Part shown: piece by piece, positions 25,799-37,693 of the stretch
Layout of the letters: every line of letters starts with the position of its first letter
Position numbering within the stretch: the stretch's first letter is position 1
The notes under the pieces: generated by a model
What the model saw: the letters and a program-made list of their open reading frames with translations, nothing else
The model's database searches: none
Told to the model about the DNA's origin: nothing
Made by a program: the position numbers and the translations under genes
Source of the DNA: Multifurca ochricompacta
Lineage: Eukaryota > Basidiomycota > Agaricomycetes > Russulales > Russulaceae
Length of the DNA stretch: 64,000 bases
Direction: 5' to 3'
Assembly: GCA_022496185.1 (NCBI GenBank)
Contig: WTXG01000171.1
Coordinates: 1-64,000 of the forward strand

Positions 25799-27180
25799 CC
25801 ATTCCCAGGCACATCGCCCTGCCTTGTGGGGTGGAAGCGCTGAGACGCACCCGAGTAGCATGGTCGGGCTGTGCTTTTCATTCATCCATTCGTCTCCCCG
25901 CCAAATTTGAAACGGCCTTTGGACAAAAAAGTTTAAACACTTCGACGAAACCGGCCGTTCCCCGAACCTGTTACGTAGAGGTTAAAGACGACTTCAGTGT
26001 CGTGCTGCATCCAAGGACCAGAAGGAACAAGATTCGATTCAGAAGATGAACCTGAGACATCCTTCGAACAAAATCATCCGCCGACGGCTGGAGCGCTGTG
26101 CCTGTCTCGGTCACTCTTGTCATGTTGCTTCCTTTGCTCTAAGCCTCTGGCCCCTGGCCTCACTACTGGCATAGAGGAGGACATCCCAATTCGTGTTGTC
26201 GCCACCCTAACCACATTTGATTCTCCTGAGCAATCGAAACATTTCTCTCGAGGCCCTTCCCCACAAGTAGACAAGATCAACAACGATCAGCCCGACAAGG
26301 AAGAGCGACCCCCACTCGAGGAACTCGGCGCTCTTACACGTGGTTAGTCAAGCATCCCCCTGAGTACGTTGGCGTCCTTGGGGTTTGATGTGGAAATAGC
26401 GCAGTCCGTGCCTGTCTTTATCTGTGTGCCTTCTTCGAACGGAATTGAAAAGTGAAAAGCAAATCGACGAGCTTGAAAATAAGAATGACCACTTCATCAG
26501 TGCCTGAGGTTCTGAGGACTGATGCCAAAGTTCTCACACTACTCATCTACCATTTACGTCTTTTGTTTCCATGGTTGCTATGGATCGGGCATAACATGTC
26601 GTCTGCACCCACAAATTCGGACTACTGGACCAGTTGCTATTTAAAAAAACCTCCGTCCGCTCGAAAAAAGATGAGAGAATTGCGAGAAGCGCTCTTGAAA
26701 CCCGGTTGGTCCTCTTCTCGTCCTTTAATTAATGAGCGTTGGTTCCTGGTTATACTTATACTTATTAGGTAGGTAGGTCTCAGAAAATACTGCCCCACTA
26801 AGAAATTTTATGGGCTGGGAAAGGGTGTAGGAGAAAGCAGGTTGGGTCTCGAGCACGATTAAAGTATTGATGTGGACGAGTTTGGATGCGCACCCACTTC
26901 ACTTGCACCCACTCCCACTCATATTGAAAAGGAGTGTGCCGAACGCGGATGTTGATGTTGATGTTTATGTAAGGTTTGATTGCGGCTGCGGCGGATGGCT
27001 GTTTAATCAATCAATCAAAAGAAGAGACTGAGACTAGTTATTATTGTAATGGTCCGGCCTTACTCCTGCTCTAATACACAGCGCCTAAGAACCTGATACA
27101 CGACATGCCCGAATGCGCGTCTGCGGTACATAATCTACTGGTATTCAGACATAATGTGAACTTCAACATTGACCATAGTC

Positions 27181-29343
27181 ATGGGGTCCCTTGTGTCTAT
27201 CGTCAACCTTCTTGTTTTCGTGTCTTCCCTCACTGCGGTCTTGTCTATTCGTGACTATCGAAGACGACGGGGACTCCCTTACCCACCAGGCCCACGACCA
27301 TGGCCCGTTATTGGCAATCTTCTTGATATCCCAAGAGAATTCTCTTGGCTCACATACACTCAACTCTCCAAGAAACATGGTGCGGATTGGGACTACTTCT
27401 TAATAAGGTCACTCTTTACAAAAGGGAATGACAGGGGACATATTGTCTTTCCACATTTTCGGCCAAGTCATCGTCGTATTAAATTCTATCAAAGTCAGCA
27501 AAGACCTGTTTGACAAACGCGGTGACATCTATTCTGACCGCCCTGTCATTCCTATTCTCGACATGTACGTGTCCTTCCATTTGGCACCCTCGCGTCTTCG
27601 ACTGATGCGGTCCAGGATGAAATGGGGATGGCTCGTACCATTTGCGAGATACGGCAATTTCTGGCGTCAAGGACGCAGATTGCTCGACCGCGACCTTCGA
27701 CCAGGGGCAGTCACAGCCTATCGTCTCATGCAACAGATGAAGGCCCGTGTACTCCTAACCCGGCTGTTGGCGAGTCCTGATGAATGGGAGGCCCACATCG
27801 AGCAGTGAGCGTCGTGACTATACGACCCTCTCCGATCCATTAATGAATGTTTCAGGCTACAGGGGGAACTCATTTTAGCCATGACGTATGGCTACGAGGT
27901 CCAAGGGCATAATGACCGGAAGATCACCGTCGCTAGGCAGATGGCCACTCTTTCATCCACAGTGACCTTTCCCGGCTGTCTGCTGGTCAACGATCTTCCT
28001 TTCCGTACGTACTCACCACCCATCTATCTTATTCTAGTTGTGACGATCTATTTTAGTCCGATACATACCTGAATGGCTGCCCTGGTTTAGCTACAAATCA
28101 CTTGCTCGTTTGGGCCATGAATTGGGGGAGGAAGTCTTGCATAAACCCATGGAGTTCGTCAAAGAGAGTATGGTAAGGATCCATCTTTGGGTATTTTTGT
28201 GGGTTCAACTGTATACATATAATTCTTGAAGGCCAAAGGCACAGCCAGGCCATCGCTTGCCCTTAAAACTTGCAAGAAACGGAGAAACTTAGTAGAACAG
28301 AACGTGAAAAGGCAGAGGAGGCGGTTGCCGGAGCTCTAGCGTCGATGTATGCAGGTGAGTAGCCGTCAGAATCTAAAAAAAAAACATGATTCAAAAAATT
28401 GCCATAGCCGGGACTGATACTGTACGTCCGCGTTCAAATATTTGCAAATATGCCAGACTCATTTATGACGCCGTGTTCAGACCGTATCTGCTATAATGGG
28501 ATTCCTCGTGGCAATTTTACTTCACCCCGATATACAGACGACGGCACAGCGTGAGCTCGATGCCGTCACGGGACGCGAGCGACTTCCGACCTTCGAAGAC
28601 CGCTCAAAGTTACCATTCGTTGATGCGGTGTGCAAAGAGGTTCTGAGGTGGAGGCCAGTCGGGCCCTTGGGTGCGTCTGACGTGTAACTACTTATCCGAG
28701 TGACTTCTAATTCCATTCACAGGTTTACCTCACTCAACCACAGAGGATGACGTCTATGAGGGTTTCTTCATACCCAAGGGTTAGTAATTCTTGTGTATGA
28801 ACCCGCTTCGTCGTTGGCTTACGCGTAGTCCAAGGTGCGGTGGTATTGGGAAATACATGGTGCGATATCTGCCCCATATTTCCAAAGCGACTTTAACTGC
28901 TTGCAGGGGGATCTTGCATAACCCGGAGGTGTACCCAGAACCTGATGCCTTTAAACCCGAGCGATTTCTGGAAGCTGATGGAAGTTTGCGCGACGATCCC
29001 ACCCTGGCAGCGACATATGGGTACGGAAAACGCATCTGCCCAGGGAGGCACTTAGTGGACACGACCTTCTTTATTTTCATCGCATCCTTGCTCTCCGTTT
29101 TTAACATTGAGAGAGGGAAGGACGACGATGTTAGGCACGTTGAATATTCATTTACTGGTGCGGGAATAAGGTACGGCCTTCAGTTCGCATTTCGTCAGAC
29201 ATGATAAGGGGGAGAGAGCAAAGGGGTTGGACTGAATCGCTGATCATTATTATCTTAGCCGTCCGAACCCATTTCGATGTTCCTTTATTCCAAGAGATCA
29301 AAGAGCAGAAGAGCTGATTATTGCTGACACCATGGCTCGCTGA
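27181..29343 (+). pseudogene. Cytochrome P450, tandem copy 4, with a one-base deletion in exon 6
   Basis: Exons 27181-27379, 27435-27564, 27616-27804, 27856-28004, 28057-28172, 28232-28354, 28408-28421, 28481-28670, 28723-28779, 28835-28859, 28907-29170 and 29259-29343. Every exon matches its paralogues in length except exon 6, which is 123 nt instead of 124. The missing base falls at CTTAAAACTTG (about 28262-28270), where paralogues have one more base; downstream translation runs into TAG near 28336. Everything else is preserved: PPGPRP, AGTDTT, KEVLR, FKPERF, heme loop YGYGKRICPG, all 11 introns. The usual Phe of the heme loop is Tyr. Either a very young pseudogene or a sequence error in an A-run. 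Confidence 0.85.
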
Positions 29344-30739
29344 GCTTCTCAGGCAATTGGTTCATTTGAGGACACGTCAAAAGGGCGTTAGTCCACACGA
29401 GCTAAAATGCTCGTTTTTGTGGCATTATGTATTATTACTGTAGGTTTATCTGAGTCCGTCCCCAGCTTCGCAATTTATTTATGAGAGCCAGGCCCGATGA
29501 TATAGGCGACATGCGATACCCATTAGACTAAAAAATAAAAGAGATTAATATGGATTTAAATCAACTGGCAACTGTATCAATTATTATAGCCGAGGGTGGG
29601 GTTGAGGGTAAAGGCGAAGGCGGGGGTGCCAAACAAAGGATAAACCAAACAAAATCTCATTTTGCCTTTGTTTATCTCATTTGTTTGTTTGTTATAGATC
29701 TCATATGCCACTAGAGTGACTAGAACTATCCGTACCCTCCCTTCTCTGTGCTACACTCAGCTTAATCATCTCTGAGGGCTCTGAGAACTCAGACGATGTA
29801 CAATCTAGCCTTACCAGCATTGTCACCTGCTGATGATCCTGCGATGGCAGTCCATTTCCTTGAGTGTTTCGAATGCCCGTTATTTTTGATGGCCTGTCTA
29901 AACACCTAGCCCTCCCGCCGTCTCTCATTGGCGCAAACATCAGTGCAAAATACACCAAGTCAAATGCGGTTTCCGTATCATTCTGCACGTTGGCCCTATG
30001 TCACTTAGCCACCCGCAGCAAATTGAGACGTGCGGCCTGGATCTCCTCTCTTGGAGTGGAGCATGGGGTCTTTGCTTCGCTTGAAATGATGTTCAAGTTG
30101 ACAAGGAATTCATAATATTCATATATTGAGTGCGGTGGTCGTTCCATTTCATTTCAAACGTATGCTGTGTCCTGTCCTGGTGTTACACCATAAAGGCGCA
30201 GTATGCGCCCATCACTCTTTTCCTATACCTCCCGCTCCCTAATTGGATCTGGTCTCTCATGAGCATCAGGAAGATTACATTTGCTAGGATGCTAGGATGA
30301 CTAGAATGGCATGTTGAGATGGATCATAAACAGAAAGCCGATGCATGACCAATCAACTAGAGCATGATTAGAATGCAATAGCTTATCTGCTGCCTAAAAC
30401 CCTTTTTACAGCTGCGCTCAACCTGCTTAACAACAACTCCTGGCCCCACGGTTCTGACGGACAGGGTATAGGTTAGCCGTACCCGTCGTCTGACCGCCAT
30501 ATAGACGGACGGTGCGCAGCCTTAGTTTTCTGTACCCTACTATGGTGTCCTCAATGGCAAATCCTATGTCTGATGTACCCACTATCGTAGATCCCAGCTC
30601 CAGCTCCCGAACATCCATTTCATTGATCTCATCTATCTTATCATACTTTGTTGCTACTATCATTGGCAGACCAATAGAACAGCCAGTTGGATGGCTTGAC
30701 CATCTGTCTTCATTACGTACAACACCACAAATCACATCT
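29344..30739. other. Intergenic, 1.4 kb
   Basis: No supported gene. The minus-strand ORF over 30427-30834 is a shadow of the decayed gene that follows. Confidence 0.45.
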
Positions 30740-33225
30740 CCCGACAAATTGATACCTTTACCCCCAACTTCAGCCGAAGGCGCCACCCCCACTGCCCCTC
30801 TTCGTCCTAAGGTTCCGTCCACAAAGCTCGCCACACGCCCCCATGCTCTTTGACTCCTCGAGTCTGAACGCGCCTATGCCTCTGACCTTGCCCTTATCCG
30901 TGACATTCACCTCCCCACTGCCCTTGGTACATCCTGCATATTGTGCCTAATATGACCGTACTAACGACGATTGTACTCACCCCCCCCTAGGCCATGAACC
31001 ACCAGCCCCGATACCTCAATTATCCTCCCCATCCGTCCGCCTTCTTTCCACTGCCTTGGATTCATCAGCCATGTCTCTTAACCCACCGCATATGAAGGGT
31101 GAAGATGCACGAATCATCTTTGGCAACATCACTGAGCTTGCAGAGTTCACCCGATGACTTTCTAAATCGTCTCGAGATGGCACTGGGCAGTGTCATTCCA
31201 AATGGAGAGGGCGAGGATAGTGTTGGTGTTCTATTTATGGAAAAAGTACGAGGGGTTCATTTTCATGATTTATTTCCCTTTTTATAATGTTCCCCAGATT
31301 CCCTGTATGGAGTCTCCATATATGCGCTATATTACCCATTGCCTAGTCGCCGTTGCTCGCGTTAAGTCTCTACCCAAAACCCCTGCACTTGCCGCATATC
31401 ACGCCACGACATGTGCCCTTGCCCAGCAGCTCTCATACGCGTGGGACCTCCCATCATTACTCATTAAGCCTGTACAATACATATTCAAGTATCCTTTTTA
31501 CTGCATGCCATCATTGAGAAGACCCCCGATTCGCACGGCGACAAAGGGAATCTCCGTCATACCAGGGCTTTGGTCGAGGCTTTTACGTTCGCCATCAACG
31601 AGAGTCGGCGGCAGCGTGAGGTTGTCAAAGAAGTTCTGGTCGCCGGAAAACCCAATGAGGTGCTGGTCTTGGAATCGTCGGACTAGTACGCGGGGGCGTC
31701 AGCGCAGTAAGGAGCTAAATCCCTGATCGACAGTGAGGAAGTCGAGCGCATCAGGCAGATGGAACGCGACATGCGCCGTACATATATGTTCGGCCAGCAG
31801 TTGGAGGAGGAGACAGTCGAGTGGGTTAAATCGGTCAAGGGGTTCATGTCTGCGTTGCGCGCTTGGACCGAGAGCTTCGGGCGCGTGATTGGTCTTGGGC
31901 CCGACCTGATGTCTGAAGCATTCGACGCCTTCTTGGCCATGATTGACAAGCGGCTCGCTTCTCTCTGCACTGAGCTCGAGGCTGTCATTTATGAAACGTT
32001 CTTATTCTAGCTCCACGCACTCCTCGAGACCATCAAGCGCCCCGCTTTTCTCCTTGACACGCCCCATGCACTCGAACCCCCTCATTATGCCCTGCTCCAA
32101 CACAACGCCATCGCAGAGGGTCGCCCGCCGTCCAGTTTATATGAAGCCTCGACTGTTTATGTTGCATTGCGGGCACAGCTTTGCGTGGAGTTGCCGATCT
32201 ATTTGAGTTTCTTACATGCTGGTGTGACGCTATGCGTAAGCAGGCTAGCAACCTGACAGGCACACTTTTGGCGCGATGGAGCGAACTGTGGGATGCCTTG
32301 CGTGTCGAGGGTGATGTGAACAAGGTAAGCGGGGATACAAAGCGTGTGTGGCGAGAACGCTAGGAAGAGGCCGCGTGCGGGCTGCGTGCACTCAATGTCG
32401 TTCACCCAGAGAGGGCCACGCCCCGCTTGACGCAGGCACGCCGTCTTCGTTGGCTACCGTGCAAGAAGGCATTCAATGCCAACACGGATCCACTCGATTC
32501 AGCACGCTCGGCGCCGGCAGATACGTCAACCGTTTCAGAGCCTGTTCCGTCTGCGCGCAAGAGACGTGACTCTAGCGTGAGTTCCTCGGAGCGCGCGCGC
32601 CGTCGACGGAAACCCTGCACCGGGTCTACTCTTCTGGGTCCTCATCTGGACACGGGCACCCTGGAAAAGTACACGAACCTTCATCCCCGTTCCCACATCT
32701 ACAGTTGCCGCATCGGCAGAATATGCCTATACCCCTGCACAGGTCTTTGTTCCAGGTCCCGTTATATGAAGGACGAGAGAGTGAGGGGGCGAAGAAGAGG
32801 AGGGTGGTAAAAGGTCTAGAGGAGGAACGCAGCCATGGGGCGACGAACGCCAAGCAGGAGGTCACCAATTTGCTGCTCCCTCTCTACCACGGCACACACA
32901 ACCAAGCCAGTCTAATGAACTTCACCCACGCCCACCCATCCGATCTACACCTCAGCCTCAATTGACGGTGAGCCAGATATGGCATCGTGCGCCGGCGTTG
33001 TACGCGTACCGCGTGGTACATCAGTGTGACCCACCCGAGGGCGTGCAGTACTATGGCCTCCCGTTTTTCAAGCTTTACCTTAACGACGTTTACCAGGTGC
33101 TCAAAGAGGCCGGAGACTCGAGTAGGCACCCAGCCTTGCCAGTGGCCGTGGATGAAGTGCTGGCGCGTGCCTCCACAGGTGCAATTGGATGGATACTTGC
33201 ATCTTTCTTGTTCCCTGTGGACTGA
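30740..33225 (+). pseudogene. Decayed RhoGEF (DH)-BAR-SH3-type gene
   Basis: Fragments in consistent order resemble fungal Dbl-homology exchange factors, which activate Rho GTPases in polarity and cytoskeleton control. A DH start (SERAYASDLALIRDIHLP, about 30860-30930) is followed by DH core pieces (KGEDARIIFGNITELAEF at about 31090; QQLSYAWDLPSLLIKPVQ at about 31430; the YPF..IIEKTPDSHGDK frame). Next comes a long helical BAR-like segment (about 31740-32340; LHALLETIKRP, LRAQLCVELPIYLS) and a final SH3-like domain (YYGLPFFKLYLNDVYQVL ... GWILASFLFP) ending at 33225. It is broken: a frameshift at about 31150, stops after VLESSD (about 31683) and at about 32010 (TAG where CAG is expected), plus another frame change near 32230. 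Too many lesions for an assembly slip. Confidence 0.7.
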
Positions 33226-33637
33226 CCGACATCACATAGTTCCCTTCCCTTGCACTATAAGTGTTATTATCATCAATCTCACTTGGATTGCATTGATAGT
33301 GTCAAATTGTATCCCCAGGCTCTCTGCGCACGCACCCTTCCTCATTTCCCTGCCTACTCCTTTATCTTTCCCTTCCATCATTGAACGGCCGCAGGTATAC
33401 CATCCACTTTATTATCTGCCTGTTTGTAGGTTACTTTTCCTCTACTTGAATAAAGCTATTTGTAACGAGTGTACTCCACGAAGACAATAGAGATAAAATA
33501 AAAAAGAGATAGAGAAATGGCTGTGCTAAACCCTGGGGCCGCTAATTTCCGTTTTTGGCAACCGTTGCGCAGTAGTGGGATGCCACGCGTCTTCTCATTC
33601 CCTCGTTCGACAACCTCATTCAACAACGAAGTAGAAA
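33226..33637. other. Intergenic ahead of the NLR gene
   Basis: No gene; pyrimidine-rich leader before the ATG at 33638. Confidence 0.5.
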
Positions 33638-36600
33638 ATGCAATCTAAACAGTCAACACTCAAGAAAACCTTTCGTAGGGTCTTCCCACTCTCGAGTGGC
33701 ATCAAGGAACCCGATCGTGAGTATTATTTCGCACTACGTTTGTGGCCAGCTCACAGACCTGTCCACCGCAGCTGTGGGCCTCAATCCTGACTCATCAGAG
33801 CCTATCGGAGCGGGCGGCGACATCGCAGTGAATGCTATTCAAACGTCTTTAGGCATCCTCAAGGAAGCAAGTGCATTGGCGAGTAAGATCCCTTACATCG
33901 CCCCCATCGCGGGGCTCTTACTGCAAGTGCTCCAGATGCGAGATGTGAGTATCGTTGAGCTCCTCCCGAGCATCACTTTTGTTGACGGATGGCGTATGGA
34001 TAGGAAGTGAAACAGTTCAAGGACGAGTGGGGAATAGTTATGCAAAAGGTGGCCAGTATTGCGAGTGTCGTCGTCGACGTTGGAGAGTCGGCTCAAATTC
34101 ATGATCTAAAGGAGGAAGATCTCCCGGCTGATCTCCGGGATACGTTGCGATCTCTCCAGAGGTACGTTTCATTGCTTCAGAATCTTTCCTCTTCCATGGT
34201 GTAATGGAAAATAAGTGACTTACACGGGATCGAGGGTGCGCTGAGAGAGTGCGCAGACGTGAGAGGGATGAAGAAGATCATTCTTCGCACGGACATGCTA
34301 CGGAAGGTCAAGCAATATGATGCTAGGTTGTCGAGCGCTCTTCAACTTGTACAGGTCTGTCATCTATCCTTCGATTTTAAACATTTTGCCAATGACAAGT
34401 GTTGCAGACGAGGCTGGCTTTCCGAATCCGTCTGGCACAGATCGTTCAAGAGCGTCAAGTAAGCAGCCTAATTATGTCAAGTAATATTGCCGATCGATTT
34501 TGTTTAATAGGTAATCCATGCTGGTATAAACGAGATCACCACGTAAGGACCTTGCTTCTACCTGCGTTGTCATGTAATTGATGTTTATATGTATGGTCCA
34601 GGTCTGAGACACAAGAGCCACGTTCGCCGCAGTTGTTCTTCGGGCGTGATGCCGAGCTCGCCCAGATTGTTGACATGATTTTTGCCAATATCCGCTTTCG
34701 TCCGGCTCGCATCGTCATTCTAGGACCCGGCGGCTATGGCAAGACCACCCTTGCCAGTGCTGTGCTCACTCACCACCAAATCCAAGAACACTACAGGGAT
34801 GCCAGATATTTTGTTGCCTGCGAATCGGTGTTCTCATCTGGTGCTCTCTTGATTGAACTCGCAAAGACTCTCGGTATCCTACATAGCGGGTCAGATGCAT
34901 CTTGGCCACACATCCGTGCAAGACTTAATGCCAGGGAATGTATACTCTGCCTTGATAATTTCGAATCACCTTGGGACCAGGCAGACAGTATCCGAAGCTC
35001 TGTTGAGGAACTGCTATCAAGGATCACAGAGTTGCATCATACCACTGTACTGATCACAATGAGGGGCACTATTCGACCAGCCCAAACCCAGTGGACACGC
35101 CCCCCTCTTGCCCCACTAAGGACTCTTGGCCATGATGCTGCAAGGGAAATCTGGGAGCACATTACTGATGATTATGATACCTCTGCAGAGGAACTTATCA
35201 AAGCAGTGGATCATGTTCCCCTAGCTGTCAGCCTGTTGGCTCATCTTGCCCAAGCAACATCATCCTCATCACTATTAAAGGAGTGGAATGAGAAGCATAC
35301 AGGGCTTGTTCAGATGGGTCATGGACACAAGTTATCAAGTCTTGAATACTCTATCAGGTTATCCATCAATAGTGAAAGGATGAGGGCCCACCCATCCGCA
35401 AAGAGTTTACTTGGAGCTCTCAGCATGCTGCCAGATGGAATACATGTGAAGCAGTTGGAGAGATTCCAAGGAATCCTGATTGATATGAATGTGACATTGA
35501 ACCTTCGGGTTCTTCAGCAATGTAGTTTGATAACAGTGATCGGAGAAAGATATCAAACCCATCCAATTATTCGGCATTTCTGTCATAATCAGGGCTTTGT
35601 GTCATCAAGGCATGAAGGGCCTCTATTGGACTTCTATATCACCCTGGCATCCTTCTATCCACATGATGCTAAGCCCAGTGACTATGCTGAGATGGTCTTG
35701 GAAGTGAACAACACCAAGGCTATACTGTATAATCTGTTAAAGGCAAACTATAGGGATAAGTCAAGGTTGATCAATGCCATCCTTGCATTTACAAATTTTC
35801 ATATCAATATTGGAGACCTCTCTGATAAGTTAATCAGAGATGCTGTAGAGTTTGCAAAACAGCAACATAGTCCTCAGTCACTGTTGGTTAGATGTCTTGA
35901 CCAGTGGGGTATTTATATCACCAAGCAGGTGATGTGAAGAATGCACAACTCACAGTGCAGGAAGCAGAAAGGCTCTGTTCATTGGGTGCAGAAAATGGCA
36001 GTGCTTTACATGCTGACATACTTTCACATCTTGCCAAAGTCTACCAGTTTCAATATGCCTATCATGAAGCTGAAGCAGCATATCAAAGGGCTCTAGGGCT
36101 TCATGAGGCTACCAATGATGCTTTAGGCCAAGGAAATGATCATCAAGGACTTGGTGATATATATCAGAGGCAAAGCAGGCCAAATGAAGCAGAAGCCTCA
36201 TATCTTAGAGCTTTGGAATTTCACAAAGCTGGGAATTCAGCCTTGAATCAAGGAAATGTTTACTGTGCCCTTGGTAATACATACCATCAACTCAATAAAT
36301 TGAAGGAGGCAGAAGCTGCATTTCATAGGGCTTTAGAATTTCATGAAGCTGTACATGACATTATATGGCAAGGAAATGATTATCAAGGACTTGGTATCAC
36401 ATATACCAGCATGAACAGGTTAGATGAAGCAGAATCTTCACTCAAAAAGGCATTGGAATTCCACAAGGCTGCCAATGTGATTCTTAATCAAGGAAATGAC
36501 TATGGCAGACTTGGAGAAACATATTTCATTCAAAAGAAGTTTGATGAAGCTGAAACCTCTTTTCAAAGGGCCTTAGAACTTTATGAAGCTGCAAATGATG

Positions 36601-36788
36601 CATTGGGCCAAGGGACTAGTTTTAATGGGCTTGGAAGGGTGTATGTAAAGATGGAAATGTTGGACAAGGCCAAGAGCATGTTTGAGAAGGCACTTAACAA
36701 GCATAGGCAGGTAGAATCCAAAGATGATGAAAGATTAGATCTATGGTGGCTGAACTGGATCTCAAATGGGATAGGCCAGGTTTCTTAG
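33638..36788 (+). pseudogene. NLR-type protein: helical N-domain, NB-ARC, TPR repeats; single-base frameshift
   Basis: Exons about 33638-33716, 33757-33944, 34004-34161, 34216-34354, 34408-34458, 34511-34542 and 34602-36788. The first intron (40 nt) is the least certain. The N-terminal ~200 residues form amphipathic helices (GILKEASALASKIPYIAPIA, LQVLQMRDEVKQFKDEW) resembling the MLKL/HeLo-like four-helix bundles common on agaricomycete NLRs. NB-ARC follows: P-loop GPGGYGKTTL (34723-34752), Walker B-like CILCLDNFE, sensor LITMRGT, and GLPLA-like VPLAVSLL. At 35904-35937 the frame breaks (LDQWG then one T too few); the next frame continues seamlessly as YLYHQAGDV. Five to six 40-residue TPRs (QGNDYQGLG..Y...N...EAE..F.RALE.H) run to 36788. 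Fungal NLRs of this type act in non-self recognition and cell death. It may be a real lesion or a sequence error; the TPR half otherwise has no stops. Confidence 0.82.
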
Positions 36789-37675
36789 GGGAAGGGTTTT
36801 TGTACAAACAGTGTACAAACAGTAAATAGTTTCTGTAGTGAATCTCATATCTTGGCCTCTCCATGTTTGTCATCCATAGGTCCTCAATGTAATTTGCATA
36901 AAGTCAAGTTGAGTTTGAGTCAAATCTAGTGATTGTCAAGGGTTTTCATACCCATGTGGGTAAGTGCCATGGGTTTTGCTGGGTACAGGTACAGGTATAT
37001 GGCTCCCAACCCATGGAAACCTGTACCCATGTGGCAGGTTTGGCAGGTATAGGTGCTGATTATCCATTGACAAGATCAGTAGAAATGCTAAGATAAAACA
37101 CATCTGCAGCCACAAAAATACAAGATCTCATCTGATGTATGATACAGGGTGGCTTTAAATATATTCTAGTGTTATCCTACAAAATATCAAAGCAGATCAA
37201 TGGTGCAATGTAAAATAAAAGTGTTATCAGTGATCTACATTCTTGAAAATCATGATGCATCTGTTTTATTAACATGTGACCAATTCTGCTGGTCTGGCAC
37301 TATCTAAAATACTCTCTAGACTACTTTAGACTATTCTATAATTTAATTATCAAATTACTTTATTGAAACAAGGCCTGCATGTATCTACAAGCTGCATGGG
37401 GCAGTGACTACATTGCATCACATGGTGGTCTGATCTCCTTCCTATTAAGGAAGGTTGACTTAAACACACAGAAATGTGCATCCAGGGACCAGGACAGTCA
37501 CAGTTGTATGAAATGAAACTAGAATAATAAAATAATAATGTAAATAAAAGATCCTTTTAATCTTCTGAACATAAAACAACAATTTTTGAGGAATCTTGAG
37601 TAGCCATAAATGAACACATTGTGTCCAAGTGCTTATCTCCTTGACCAGGATGGCCTGGGCCATTTATCCAAAATG
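35574..37675. other. 2,102-bp tract without a single CpG
   Basis: Reading every line, no CG dinucleotide occurs between CG at 35572-35573 and CG at 37676-37677. The tract covers the 3' third of the NLR gene and its downstream flank, up to the edge of the transposon complex. GpC and TpG/CpA are frequent, so low GC alone does not explain it. Confidence 0.9.
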
Positions 37676-37693
37676 CGCAGAAATGCAAAGATT
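36789..37693. other. NLR 3' flank, CpG-free, repeat-rich
   Basis: No gene. Holds a GGTACAGGTACAGGT / ACCTGTACCCATG inverted-repeat-rich block at about 36940-37060 and dispersed repeat copy 2. Confidence 0.5.
37080..37500 (+). repeat. Dispersed repeat, copy 2 (CpG-depleted)
   Basis: Collinear with about 10670-10950: shares CTTTAAATATATTCTAGTG, TCAATGGTGCAATGTAAAA, the hairpin CCTTCCTATTAAGGAAGG at 37438-37455 and ATGTGCATCC. Differences at former CG sites are TG/CA. Confidence 0.6.

Larger units (their letters stand above)
25134..27180. other. Intergenic, 2 kb
   Basis: No supported gene; several unlinked short ORFs. Contains the hairpin and CA repeat listed separately. Confidence 0.45.

Noticed and set aside
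30427..30834. 135-codon minus-strand ORF
   Set aside because: Opposite to the plus-strand coding-like leader of the decayed RhoGEF gene; no recognisable feature of its own.
35950..36780. Regular ~120-bp repeats suggesting a satellite or CRISPR-like array
   Set aside because: The period is 40 codons and translates as TPR repeats in frame; no spacers.
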